Made by a program: the position numbers and the translations under genes | Assembly (NCBI GenBank): GCA_000733915.1 | Contig: JPOM01000001.1 | Coordinates: 744,001-808,000 of the forward strand | DNA: 64,000 nt | Origin: Caulobacteraceae bacterium PMMR1 | GTDB taxonomy: Bacteria; Pseudomonadota; Alphaproteobacteria; Caulobacterales; Caulobacteraceae | Reading direction: 5' to 3' | Shown: one piece after another, positions 38,661 through 46,878 of the stretch | Layout: each line of letters begins with the position of its first letter | How positions within the stretch are numbered: position 1 is the stretch's first letter | The notes under the pieces: generated by a model | Databases searched by the model: none | Told to the model about the DNA's origin: nothing | Seen by the model: only the letters and a program-made list of their open reading frames with translations

Positions 38661-39898
38661 GCCGCCGACGCCGCCTTCAGCTCGGCCCGGGCCCTCTCGC
38701 AGGCGCGCTCGAGCTTCTCGATGGCCTCGCTGGCCTCCGCCTGGGTCATCACCAGCGGGGGCAGGAGGCGCACGCAGTTGTCGCCGCCGCCGGCCACCAG
38801 CAGATGGGCGTCCCGCGCCCAGGCCATGAACTGGCGGTTGTTGGGCGTGAGCTTGATGCCGATCAGCAGGCCGCGGCCGCGGATGTCCACGATCACGTCG
38901 GGAAAGCGCGCCTTCAGCCCCTCGAGCTGCTGGGTGAAGAAGCCGGCGACGTCGCGGACGTGCTGGAGCAGGTCCTCGTCGGACAGCATGTCCAAGGCCT
39001 CCAGCGCCACGGCCATGGCCAAGGGATTGCCGCCATAGGTGGAGCCGTGCGCGCCCACGGTCATGCCCTTGGCGGCCTCGGCGGTCGCCACGCAGGCCCC
39101 GACGGGGAAGCCGTTGCCGAGCGCCTTGGCCAGCGCCATCACGTCGGGCCGGGCCGAGCCGGCCCATTGGTGCGCAAAGAGCTTGCCGGTGCGGCCGAGC
39201 CCCGCCTGCACCTCGTCGTAGATCAAGAGCACGCCGTGGGCGTCGCAGAGTTCGCGCAGACCCCTCAGGCAGTGATCGGGCACGGCGCGCGCGCCGCCCT
39301 CGCCCTGCACGGGCTCAAGGATGACGCCGGCGGTGGTGGGTCGGGCGAGGGCGGCCTTCAGCGCCTCGTGATCCCCGAAGGTCAGCTGCACATAGCCCGG
39401 CAGGCGGGGGCCGAAGCCCTCGACATAGGACGGATTGCCCGCCGCGTTCACCGCCGCATAGGTGCGGCCGTGGAAGGAGCCGTCAAAGCCGATGATGTCG
39501 ATCCGCTCCGGCTGGCCGTTCGCCGCGTGGTGCTTGCGCGTCAGCTTCAGCGCGCACTCCACCGCCTCCGTGCCCGAGTTGCTGAAGAAGCAGACGTCCA
39601 GGCCCGACAGGTCGGTCAGCCGCTTGGCCAGCTTCTCCTGGTCGGGGATGCGGAAGACGTTGGACACGTGCCACAGCTTCTCAGCCTGGCGCTTGACCGC
39701 CTCGACCAGGCGGGGATTGGCGTGGCCGAGCCCGGTCACGGCGATGCCGGCCATGCAGTCCAGATAGGCCTGCCCGTCGTCGGTATAGAGGCGCACGCCC
39801 TCGCCGCGCTCGAACGCCAGGGGCGCGCGGTTGTAGACGCCCATCAGATGGTCGGCGGGAACGGGGGTCGCGGTCTTCACCGCGGCGTCGTGGGGCAC
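38657..39898 (-). CDS. argD: Acetylornithine aminotransferase
   Basis: ArgD is a class III PLP aminotransferase of arginine synthesis; many also serve lysine synthesis as DapC. I prefer GTG 39898 (413 residues), which has GGGAGG about 5 nt upstream; a TTG at 39922 is possible but lies in a hairpin. Conserved parts are [48 protein letters not shown] and the PLP lysine in [13 protein letters not shown]. It is translationally coupled to argF. Confidence 0.95.
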   Translation of the reverse strand: MPHDAAVKTATPVPADHLMGVYNRAPLAFERGEGVRLYTDDGQAYLDCMAGIAVTGLGHANPRLVEAVKRQAEKLWHVSNVFRIPDQEKLAKRLTDLSGLDVCFFSNSGTEAVECALKLTRKHHAANGQPERIDIIGFDGSFHGRTYAAVNAAGNPSYVEGFGPRLPGYVQLTFGDHEALKAALARPTTAGVILEPVQGEGGARAVPDHCLRGLRELCDAHGVLLIYDEVQAGLGRTGKLFAHQWAGSARPDVMALAKALGNGFPVGACVATAEAAKGMTVGAHGSTYGGNPLAMAVALEALDMLSDEDLLQHVRDVAGFFTQQLEGLKARFPDVIVDIRGRGLLIGIKLTPNNRQFMAWARDAHLLVAGGGDNCVRLLPPLVMTQAEASEAIEKLERACERARAELKAASAA

Positions 39899-39920
39899 GG
39901 CGGCCTCCCGGAAAAGCGAC

Positions 39921-39947
39921 AAGTCCCCGAGCGCGGCCCGGGGACTT
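39921..39947 (-). promoter_or_regulatory. Leader hairpin upstream of argD
   Basis: A perfect 9-bp inverted repeat (AAGTCCCCG at 39921-39929 and CGGGGACTT at 39939-39947) has a 9-nt loop. It sits 23 nt before the preferred argD GTG. On the argD strand it is followed by GTCGCTTTTCC, so it could act as an attenuator or occlude an upstream TTG start. No leader peptide is evident. Confidence 0.45.
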
Positions 39948-40118
39948 CGGAAGGCTCGGACTGATCGGCCAAGGCGGCCGCAAAGTCAATCGCGGGCGGG
40001 TTTGGACCAAGGGCGCAGCCGCTGCGGCGGGCGCCTGCGCGCCTCCCCTGGCCACCTTGGGCCGGGCGGACTAGATAGGCCGCAGTCCCTCAGCGGTGCA
40101 CAGGAAGCCTCCCCGTCC

Positions 40119-40904
40119 ATGGTCGCGTTCACGCTCCCGAAGAACTCCAAGATCAAGCCCGGCCGCCACGTGCCCGCGCCGCAGGGCGCCAAGGGTCCGA
40201 TCAAGCAGTTCAAGGTCTATCGCTACGACCCCGAGGACGGCGGCAATCCGCGCTGGGACACCTTCGACGTGCCCACCGACCAGGTCGGTCCGATGGTCCT
40301 GGACGCGGTGATCTACATCAAGAACAACCTCGACCCGACGCTCGCCTTCCGCCGCTCGTGCCGCGAGGGCGTCTGCGGCAGCTGCGCCATGAACATCGGC
40401 GGGCGTAACACTCTGGCCTGCACCCATGCCTGGGCCGACGTGCCCGGCAAGGCCATTTCGATCAGTCCGCTGCCGCATATGCCGGTGGTGAAGGACCTGG
40501 TGCCCGACCTGACCATGTTCTTCGCCCAGTACGCCTCCATCGAGCCCTGGCTGCACACCGACACGCCCACGCCCCAGAAGGAGTGGACCCAGGACCCGCA
40601 GGACCGCGCCAAGCTGGACGGTCTTTACGAGTGCATCCTGTGCGCCTGCTGCTCGACCTCCTGCCCGAGCTACTGGTGGAACGGCGAGAAGTACCTCGGG
40701 CCGGCGGCCCTGCTGCAGGCCTATCGCTGGCTGGCGGACAGCCGAGACGAGGCCACGGGCGAGCGCCTCGACAACCTGGACGACCCCTTCAAGCTCTACC
40801 GCTGCCACACCATCATGAACTGCGCCCAGGTCTGCCCGAAGGGGCTGAACCCGGCCAAGGCCATCGCCGAGATCAAGAAGATGCTGGTCGAGCGGGTGGT
40901 CTGA
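40119..40904 (+). CDS. sdhB: Succinate dehydrogenase iron-sulphur subunit
   Basis: SdhB carries electrons from the flavin of SdhA to quinone. ATG 40119, behind AGGAAG, gives 261 residues. The [2Fe-2S] ligands are Cys81, 86, 89 and 101 ([10 protein letters not shown]). The [4Fe-4S] and [3Fe-4S] ligands lie in [12 protein letters not shown] (from Cys172) and [17 protein letters not shown] (from Cys229). No sdhC, sdhD or sdhA is adjacent: argD is divergent upstream and pdxJ follows 14 nt downstream. The isolated position is unusual. Confidence 0.96.
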   Translation: MVAFTLPKNSKIKPGRHVPAPQGAKGPIKQFKVYRYDPEDGGNPRWDTFDVPTDQVGPMVLDAVIYIKNNLDPTLAFRRSCREGVCGSCAMNIGGRNTLACTHAWADVPGKAISISPLPHMPVVKDLVPDLTMFFAQYASIEPWLHTDTPTPQKEWTQDPQDRAKLDGLYECILCACCSTSCPSYWWNGEKYLGPAALLQAYRWLADSRDEATGERLDNLDDPFKLYRCHTIMNCAQVCPKGLNPAKAIAEIKKMLVERVV

Positions 40905-40918
40905 GGCCGCCGGCAACG

Positions 40919-41698
40919 ATGGCGCGCCGCCTCATCCGGCTGGGGGTCAACATCGACCACGTCGCGACCATCCGCAACGCGCGGGGCGGGGCGCACCCCG
41001 ACCCGGTCCGCGCGGCGGAGCTGGCCATCGAGGCGGGGGCGAACGGGATCACCGCGCACCTGCGTGAAGACCGCCGGCACATCTCCGACGACGACATCGA
41101 GCGCCTGACCGCCTATCTGCGCGGGCGGGAGCGGCCGCTGAACCTGGAGATGGCCGTCACGCAGGAGATGCTGGCGATCGCCGAGGCGCATCGCCCGCAC
41201 GCGGCCTGCCTGGTGCCTGAGAAGCGGGAGGAGCGCACCACCGAGGGCGGCCTCGACGTCGCGCGCCAGCACAGCATCGTCGCGCCCGCCGTGCAGCGCC
41301 TGCGCCAGGCCGGGTGCCGCGTCTCCCTCTTCATCGAGCCCAGCCCGGTGCAGGTGGCCGTCGCGGACGCCATCGGCGCCCAGGTGGTCGAGCTGCATAC
41401 GGGCGCCTATTGCGACGCCGTGCGCGCGGGCGAGGCGGAGGTCGCTGCAGAGCACCTGAAGCGCCTGACCGAGGCCGCCCACGCCGCCGCCGCCCGGGGC
41501 CTCGAGGTGCACGCGGGACACGGCATCGACTACGCCACGGTCGAGGCCGTCGCCGCCCTGCCCGAGGTGGTGGAGCTGAACATCGGCCATTTCCTGATCG
41601 GCGAGGCGATCTTCGTGGGCCTGAAGGGCGCGATCGAGCGCATGCGCCGCCTCATGGACCGGGCGCGCGCGCCGTCCAGCTACGGATCGCCGGAGTGA
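40919..41698 (+). CDS. pdxJ: Pyridoxine 5'-phosphate synthase
   Basis: PdxJ condenses 3-amino-2-oxopropyl phosphate with deoxyxylulose 5-phosphate to form pyridoxine 5'-phosphate. ATG 40919 gives 259 residues of TIM-barrel sequence. Typical segments are [52 protein letters not shown] and [11 protein letters not shown]. The stop overlaps acpS by 4 nt (GTGA); pdxJ-acpS is a widespread pair. Confidence 0.96.
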   Translation: MARRLIRLGVNIDHVATIRNARGGAHPDPVRAAELAIEAGANGITAHLREDRRHISDDDIERLTAYLRGRERPLNLEMAVTQEMLAIAEAHRPHAACLVPEKREERTTEGGLDVARQHSIVAPAVQRLRQAGCRVSLFIEPSPVQVAVADAIGAQVVELHTGAYCDAVRAGEAEVAAEHLKRLTEAAHAAAARGLEVHAGHGIDYATVEAVAALPEVVELNIGHFLIGEAIFVGLKGAIERMRRLMDRARAPSSYGSPE

Positions 41699-42120
41699 TC
41701 CTGGGTCTCGGCTCCGACCTCACTGACATCCGGCGGATCCAGGCCAGTCTGGACCGCTTCGGCGAGCGGTTCACGGGCCGCCTCTTCACCGAGGCGGAGC
41801 GGGCGCGCTCGGAGCGCAAGCAGGACCGCGCCGCCTCCTACGCCAAGCGCTTCGCCGCCAAGGAGGCCTGCGCCAAGGCGCTTGGCACGGGCATGAGCCG
41901 GGGCGTGTTCTGGCGCGACATGGGCGTCGTGAACCAGCGCTCGGGCCGCCCGACCCTGGCCCTGACCGGGGGTGCGGCCGCGCGCCTGGCCGCCATGACG
42001 CCGGCGGGCCTGACGCCGGTGATCCACGTCAGCCTCACCGACGAGCCCCCCTACGCCCAGGCCTTCGTGATCATCGAGGCCCTGACGCCGGATCAGGCGG
42101 CCTTGCTCCAGCGCGCCTGA
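41695..42120 (+). CDS. acpS: Holo-[acyl-carrier-protein] synthase
   Basis: AcpS transfers the phosphopantetheine arm of CoA to acyl carrier protein. The 141-residue protein starts at GTG 41695 inside the pdxJ stop. The magnesium and CoA site is visible in [13 protein letters not shown] and in [16 protein letters not shown]. Elsewhere in alphaproteobacteria acpS is often followed by lepB, rnc and era; here sucC follows after 85 nt. Confidence 0.95.
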   Translation: MILGLGSDLTDIRRIQASLDRFGERFTGRLFTEAERARSERKQDRAASYAKRFAAKEACAKALGTGMSRGVFWRDMGVVNQRSGRPTLALTGGAAARLAAMTPAGLTPVIHVSLTDEPPYAQAFVIIEALTPDQAALLQRA

Positions 42121-42205
42121 AGCCCGGCGGCCCGGTTGCCTCGACGCCTCCCGCCGGATAAGCGGGGCGGCGTTTACTCGCCCGGCAGTCGGAGCCTCAC
42201 GCCCC

Positions 42206-43405
42206 ATGAACATCCACGAGCATCAGGCCAAGGCGCTGCTGAAGACCTTCGGCGCGCCGGTGTCCCGCGGCATCGCCGCCTTCACGCCGGAGGAGGCGCG
42301 CAAGGCGGCCGAGGCGCTGGGCTCCCCCCTGTTCGTGGTGAAGAGCCAGATCCACGCCGGAGGGCGGGGCAAGGGCCGCTTCGAGGGGCTGGGCCCCGAT
42401 GCGAAGGGCGGCGTGCGCCTGGCCAAGAGCGTCGAGGAGGTCGAGGCCAACGCCCGGGAGATGCTGGGCCGGGTGCTCGTCACCCATCAGACCGGGCCGA
42501 AGGGCAAGCAGGTGAACCGCCTCTACATCGAAGAGGCCTCCGACATCGACAAGGAGTTCTACCTCTCCCTGCTCGTGGACCGTGAGACCAGCCGCGTGGC
42601 CGTGGTCGCCTCCACCGAGGGCGGCATGGACATCGAGGAGGTGGCGCACAACCGCCCGGAGAAGATCCACACCATCCAGATCGACCCAGTCACCGGCGTG
42701 TGGCCCCATCACGGCCTGATGCTCGCGACCGCCCTTGGCCTCTCCGGCGAGCTCGCCAAGCAGGCGTCGGCGGTGCTGCAGTCGCTCTACAAGGCCTTCG
42801 TCGAGACCGACATGGCGCTGCTTGAGGTCAACCCGCTGATCGTGACCAAGGAGGGCCAGCTGCGCGTGCTCGACGCCAAGGTCAGCTTCGACGACAACGC
42901 TCTGTATCGCCACCCGGAGATCCGCGAGCTGCGCGACCTGACCGAGGAGGACCAGAAGGAGATCGAGGCGTCCAAGTACGACCTCAGCTACATTGCGCTG
43001 GACGGCGAGATCGGCTGCATGGTCAACGGCGCGGGCCTGGCCATGGCGACCATGGACATCATCAAGCTCTACGGCGCGGAGCCCGCGAACTTCCTCGATG
43101 TCGGCGGCGGCGCCAGCAAGGAGAAGGTCACCGCGGCCTTCAAGATCATCACCGCCGACCCGAACGTGAAGGGCATCCTGGTCAACATCTTCGGCGGCAT
43201 CATGCGCTGCGACATCATCGCGGAAGGCGTGATCGCGGCCGTGAAGGAAGTCGGGCTGCAGGCGCCGCTGGTGGTGCGGCTCGAGGGCACCAATGTCGAG
43301 CTCGGCAAGCAGATCCTGAACGAGTCGGGGCTGAACGTGATCGCCGCCAACGACCTGGCCGATGCGGCGGAAAAGATCGTCAAGGCGGTCCGCCAGGCCG
43401 CCTGA
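42206..43405 (+). CDS. sucC: Succinyl-CoA synthetase subunit beta
   Basis: SucC is the ATP-grasp subunit that binds nucleotide and shuttles phosphate in the succinyl-CoA to succinate step of the TCA cycle. The 399-residue protein begins [38 protein letters not shown] is the nucleotide-binding region, and [17 protein letters not shown] with [11 protein letters not shown] form the power-helix domain. Its partner sucD is not adjacent: two polysaccharide genes lie between them. Confidence 0.97.
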   Translation: MNIHEHQAKALLKTFGAPVSRGIAAFTPEEARKAAEALGSPLFVVKSQIHAGGRGKGRFEGLGPDAKGGVRLAKSVEEVEANAREMLGRVLVTHQTGPKGKQVNRLYIEEASDIDKEFYLSLLVDRETSRVAVVASTEGGMDIEEVAHNRPEKIHTIQIDPVTGVWPHHGLMLATALGLSGELAKQASAVLQSLYKAFVETDMALLEVNPLIVTKEGQLRVLDAKVSFDDNALYRHPEIRELRDLTEEDQKEIEASKYDLSYIALDGEIGCMVNGAGLAMATMDIIKLYGAEPANFLDVGGGASKEKVTAAFKIITADPNVKGILVNIFGGIMRCDIIAEGVIAAVKEVGLQAPLVVRLEGTNVELGKQILNESGLNVIAANDLADAAEKIVKAVRQAA

Positions 43406-43440
43406 GCCGCACGCTAGGGTCGGGGCCGGAGCTCGGGCGC

Positions 43441-44550
43441 ATGTTCTTGCTCCTGACCCAGGCCTTTCCGCCGCGGCTCGGCGGGGTGGAGGCGCTCATG
43501 GCCGGGCTGGCGGGCGCGCTGGCCGAGCAGGCGGGGCCGGTCACGGTCTTCGCTGACGGCGGGAACGAGCCCTTCGGCCGCGAAGACGCGGACGGCGCGC
43601 CCTATGAGGTGGTGCGCTTCGGCGGGCTGAAGCCGCTCCGCCGCCGCGCCAAGGGGTGGGCGGCCGCGCGGCTCTGGCGGCGCACGCGCGTGCGCGCGGT
43701 GATCTGCGACAGTTGGAAGAGCCTGGAGCGCATCCCCCGACCGCCGATCCCGACCTTGGTGTTCGGCCACGGGATGGAGCTGCCGGCCGAACCCTCGCCC
43801 TCGAAGGCGGCCAGGATCAGGGGCGCCTTCGCCAAGGCCGACGTGGTCTGCGTGAACAGCCGCTTCACCGCCGCCCTGGCCCGGCCCTACGTGCCCGCGG
43901 GGGCGGAGCTCAGGATCACCGCGCCGCCGACGCCGCCCCAGGCCGAGGCCGATCCCGCCGCCCTGGCGCGATACCAGGAGCTGCGCGCGGGAGGGCCCCT
44001 CGTCGTGACCCTCGGGCGCCTGGAGCCCCGCAAGGGGGTCGATCGGCTGATCGAGGCGGTGGCGGCGCTGCGCGCGCGCCATCCCGGGTTGCGCCTGCTG
44101 ATCGCCGGCTCCGGCGGGGATCGTCCGCGCCTGGAGGCGCTGGCGCTGAGGTGCGGCCTCGACCCCGCCGCCGTCTTCCTCGGGCGCATCGACGACGCGG
44201 AGAAGTCCGCGCTCTTGCAAGCCGCCGATGTCTTCGCCATGCCGGTCCGGCGCGAGGGAGACAGCGTGGAAGGCTTCGGGGTCGTCTATCTGGAGGCGGG
44301 CTGGCACGGCGCGCCGAGCCTGGCCGGTCGCGACGGCGGATCGGCGGAGGCGGTGCAGGACGGCGTGACGGGCCTGCTCTGCGACGGGGCGGATGGCGCG
44401 GACGTGACCGCGCAGCTGGACCGGCTGCTGTCGGACGCGCCCCTGCGGGCGCGCCTTGGCGAGGCGGCTCGGGCGCATGCGCAGAGCCGGACCTGGCCCG
44501 CGGTGCTGGCCGCGCACCTGCCGCCGGGCGTGCTGGAGGCGGACGGGTGA
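43441..44550 (+). CDS. Group 4-type glycosyltransferase
   Basis: The 369-residue protein has a two-lobe GT-B fold. The N-terminal acceptor side starts [20 protein letters not shown]. The donor side has [19 protein letters not shown] and the EX7E-type motif in [12 protein letters not shown]. Such enzymes retain the anomeric configuration and use nucleotide sugars to build lipopolysaccharide or capsule. It begins 35 nt after sucC on the same strand and overlaps the next gene by 4 nt. The donor and acceptor are unknown. Confidence 0.88.
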   Translation: MFLLLTQAFPPRLGGVEALMAGLAGALAEQAGPVTVFADGGNEPFGREDADGAPYEVVRFGGLKPLRRRAKGWAAARLWRRTRVRAVICDSWKSLERIPRPPIPTLVFGHGMELPAEPSPSKAARIRGAFAKADVVCVNSRFTAALARPYVPAGAELRITAPPTPPQAEADPAALARYQELRAGGPLVVTLGRLEPRKGVDRLIEAVAALRARHPGLRLLIAGSGGDRPRLEALALRCGLDPAAVFLGRIDDAEKSALLQAADVFAMPVRREGDSVEGFGVVYLEAGWHGAPSLAGRDGGSAEAVQDGVTGLLCDGADGADVTAQLDRLLSDAPLRARLGEAARAHAQSRTWPAVLAAHLPPGVLEADG

Positions 44551-45812
44551 GCACGACAGGACCGGCTCCGGCGTCCGATTCGGCGGCCACCCCCTGGCGC
44601 ACCGCCGTCGCCTGCCTTCTGTTCGTGGGCGTCCCCTTCCTGGGCTACACAGGGCACCAGGGCTATGCGGCCCTGGCCGCCCTCGCAGGCCTCGCGGTCC
44701 TGCCCTTCGCACGCCTGGATCGCAGCCAGGCGGTCGTCTTCGCGGCCCTTGGCGCTCTCCTGTTGTGGGGCCTGGCGACCATGCCGTGGAGCCCGGCGAC
44801 GCCCGATCTGCACGCCCTGCACAGGTACAAGGACTGGGAGCGGATCGTCGGGCTGAAGCTGGTTCTTCAGCTGATCACCTTCGGCGCGCTCCCCCTGGCG
44901 CTCAGTCGCCTGTCGCAAGCCGGCGCCCGGCGCGCGTCGCGCGTGCTGGCCTGGAGCCTGGTCGCCACCGGCCTGCTCCTGCTCGAGGAGAGCCTGACCC
45001 GGGGCAGGGTGCTGGAGGGCCTGCACCGGCTGCTCGGCCATCCGGTCCGATCCGACCTTGCGCCCATCCGCGCCTCCATCCTCGGCAACGGCTTGGCGCT
45101 GCTCGCCTGGCCCGCGGCCTTGGTCCTGTGGTGGGAGAGGCGCGCGGGGTGGATCGCGCTCTTCCCGCTGGCGATCGTGGCCGACAAGCTCGGCCTGGAC
45201 GCCGACGCCCAGCCGCTCGCCTTCCTCCTGGCTGCGGTCGTCTTCGGGGCCGTCTACCTCTGGCGGCGCGCGGCGCTCGTCGTCGCCGCCTGGGCGATCT
45301 GGATCTACTGGCTCGGCACGCCCGCGATCCTGGGCCTGCTGGAGCGGGCGGGGGTGTTCGCCTGGGGCGCTCAGCACCTGCCGCCGTCCTACGTCGCAAG
45401 GCTGCAGATCTGGAGCTTCGCCGGGCGCCTGATCCGGAGAAAGCCGCTCTTCGGCTGGGGGCTCGATTCGGCGCGGAGCTGGCCGGGCATCATCCCGCTG
45501 CACACCCACGATGCGGCGATGCAGGTCTGGCTCGAGCTCGGGGGTTTGGGCGCAGGGCTCATGGCGCTGGTCTGGACGGCGCTGATCTGGGCGATCGGCC
45601 GCACCCGAGGCGAGCGCCTGTTTTGCGCCGCCGCGGCTGCGACGCTGGCCGCCTACACCCTGATCGGCGCGATCAGCTTCGGCGTCTGGCAGGAGTGGTG
45701 GCTGGCGCTGGGCGCGATCTGCGCGGCAGGGCTCGCGGTGCTCTGGCGCTGGTGGCCGAGGCGCGATCCGGCCGAGCGCGCGCCCTCGATCGTCGTCGTC
45801 CAGCCCCTCTGA
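44547..45812 (+). CDS. O-antigen ligase/polymerase-like (Wzy_C family) membrane protein
   Basis: GTG 44547 overlaps the glycosyltransferase stop by 4 nt and gives 421 residues with about ten hydrophobic helices. The long periplasmic-type segment [16 protein letters not shown], followed by [20 protein letters not shown], matches the Wzy_C signature: an Arg-containing loop, then H-x-H with a polar partner. Members ligate O-antigen to lipid A core or polymerise it. The product is probably a surface glycan with the coupled glycosyltransferase. Ligase and polymerase cannot be told apart here. Confidence 0.8.
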   Translation: MSTTGPAPASDSAATPWRTAVACLLFVGVPFLGYTGHQGYAALAALAGLAVLPFARLDRSQAVVFAALGALLLWGLATMPWSPATPDLHALHRYKDWERIVGLKLVLQLITFGALPLALSRLSQAGARRASRVLAWSLVATGLLLLEESLTRGRVLEGLHRLLGHPVRSDLAPIRASILGNGLALLAWPAALVLWWERRAGWIALFPLAIVADKLGLDADAQPLAFLLAAVVFGAVYLWRRAALVVAAWAIWIYWLGTPAILGLLERAGVFAWGAQHLPPSYVARLQIWSFAGRLIRRKPLFGWGLDSARSWPGIIPLHTHDAAMQVWLELGGLGAGLMALVWTALIWAIGRTRGERLFCAAAAATLAAYTLIGAISFGVWQEWWLALGAICAAGLAVLWRWWPRRDPAERAPSIVVVQPL

Positions 45813-45910
45813 GCTGAGCTTTCCGCGAAATCGCCGTTCCGCGGTTTCCCTTGCCCACGTCCTGCGCTATCCGGACCCCGCCTCGCTTTCCGGAGATGGC
45901 TGGAGCCCGC

Positions 45911-46798
45911 ATGTCCGTCCTGATCGATAAGAACACCAAGGTCATCTGTCAGGGCTTCACGGGCCGCCAAGGCACCTTCCACTCCGAACAGGCTATCGCC
46001 TACGGCACCCGCATGGTCGGCGGCACCTCGCCGGGCAAGGGCGGCAGCCAGCACCTCGGCCTGCCGGTGTTCGACACGGTGGTGCAGGCGAAAGAGGCCA
46101 CCCAGGCGGACGCCAGCGTCATCTATGTTCCGCCCCCGGGCGCGGCCGACGCGATCCTGGAGGCGATCGACGCGGAGATCGCGCTCATCGTCTGCATCAC
46201 CGAGGGCATCCCGGTGGAGGACATGATCAAGGTCAAGCGTTGCCTGCAGGGCTCCAAGTCGCGCCTGATCGGGCCGAACTGCCCGGGCGTGCTGACCCCT
46301 GACGAGTGCAAGATCGGCATCATGCCGGGCAACATCTTCAAGAAGGGCTCCGTCGGCGTCGTTTCGCGCTCCGGCACCTTGACCTACGAGGCGGTGTTCC
46401 AGACCACCCATGCGGGCCTGGGCCAGACCACGGCGGTCGGCATCGGCGGCGACCCGGTGAAGGGCACCGAGTTCATCGACGTGCTGGAGATGTTTCTCGC
46501 CGACGAAGCGACACAATCCATCATCATGATCGGCGAGATCGGCGGCTCGGCCGAGGAGGATGCGGCGCAGTTCCTGGCCGACGAGGCTAAACGCGGGCGT
46601 AAGAAACCGACGGTAGGCTTCATCGCCGGGCGCACCGCGCCTCCGGGCCGTCGCATGGGCCATGCCGGGGCGATCATCTCCGGCGGCAAGGGCGGGGCGG
46701 AGGACAAGATCGCGGCGATGGAGGCGGCGGGCATCCGCGTGTCGCCGTCCCCCGCCGCACTGGGCGAGACCTTGGTTCAAGTGCTGAAAGGCGCTTGA
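45911..46798 (+). CDS. sucD: Succinyl-CoA synthetase subunit alpha
   Basis: SucD binds CoA and carries the phosphohistidine. ATG 45911 gives 295 residues and the standard [38 protein letters not shown] is present, and the active-site His251 lies in [15 protein letters not shown]. It lies 98 nt after the ligase-like gene and 2.5 kb from sucC. Confidence 0.97.
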   Translation: MSVLIDKNTKVICQGFTGRQGTFHSEQAIAYGTRMVGGTSPGKGGSQHLGLPVFDTVVQAKEATQADASVIYVPPPGAADAILEAIDAEIALIVCITEGIPVEDMIKVKRCLQGSKSRLIGPNCPGVLTPDECKIGIMPGNIFKKGSVGVVSRSGTLTYEAVFQTTHAGLGQTTAVGIGGDPVKGTEFIDVLEMFLADEATQSIIMIGEIGGSAEEDAAQFLADEAKRGRKKPTVGFIAGRTAPPGRRMGHAGAIISGGKGGAEDKIAAMEAAGIRVSPSPAALGETLVQVLKGA

Positions 46799-46805
46799 AA
46801 TAAAC

Positions 46806-46817
46806 CTATCTAGATAG
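46806..46817. promoter_or_regulatory. 12-bp AT-rich palindrome before sucA
   Basis: CTATCTAGATAG is a perfect palindrome in a short AT-rich patch (beginning AAATAAACC) within very GC-rich DNA, 61 nt before the sucA start. It could be an operator or part of a promoter; no matching regulator is obvious. Confidence 0.35.
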
Positions 46818-46878
46818 AGCGGCGCGACCAGCCCTCCCGTCCTTCGACGAGACCCGGCGCGCGCCGGGGACGAGTGAC

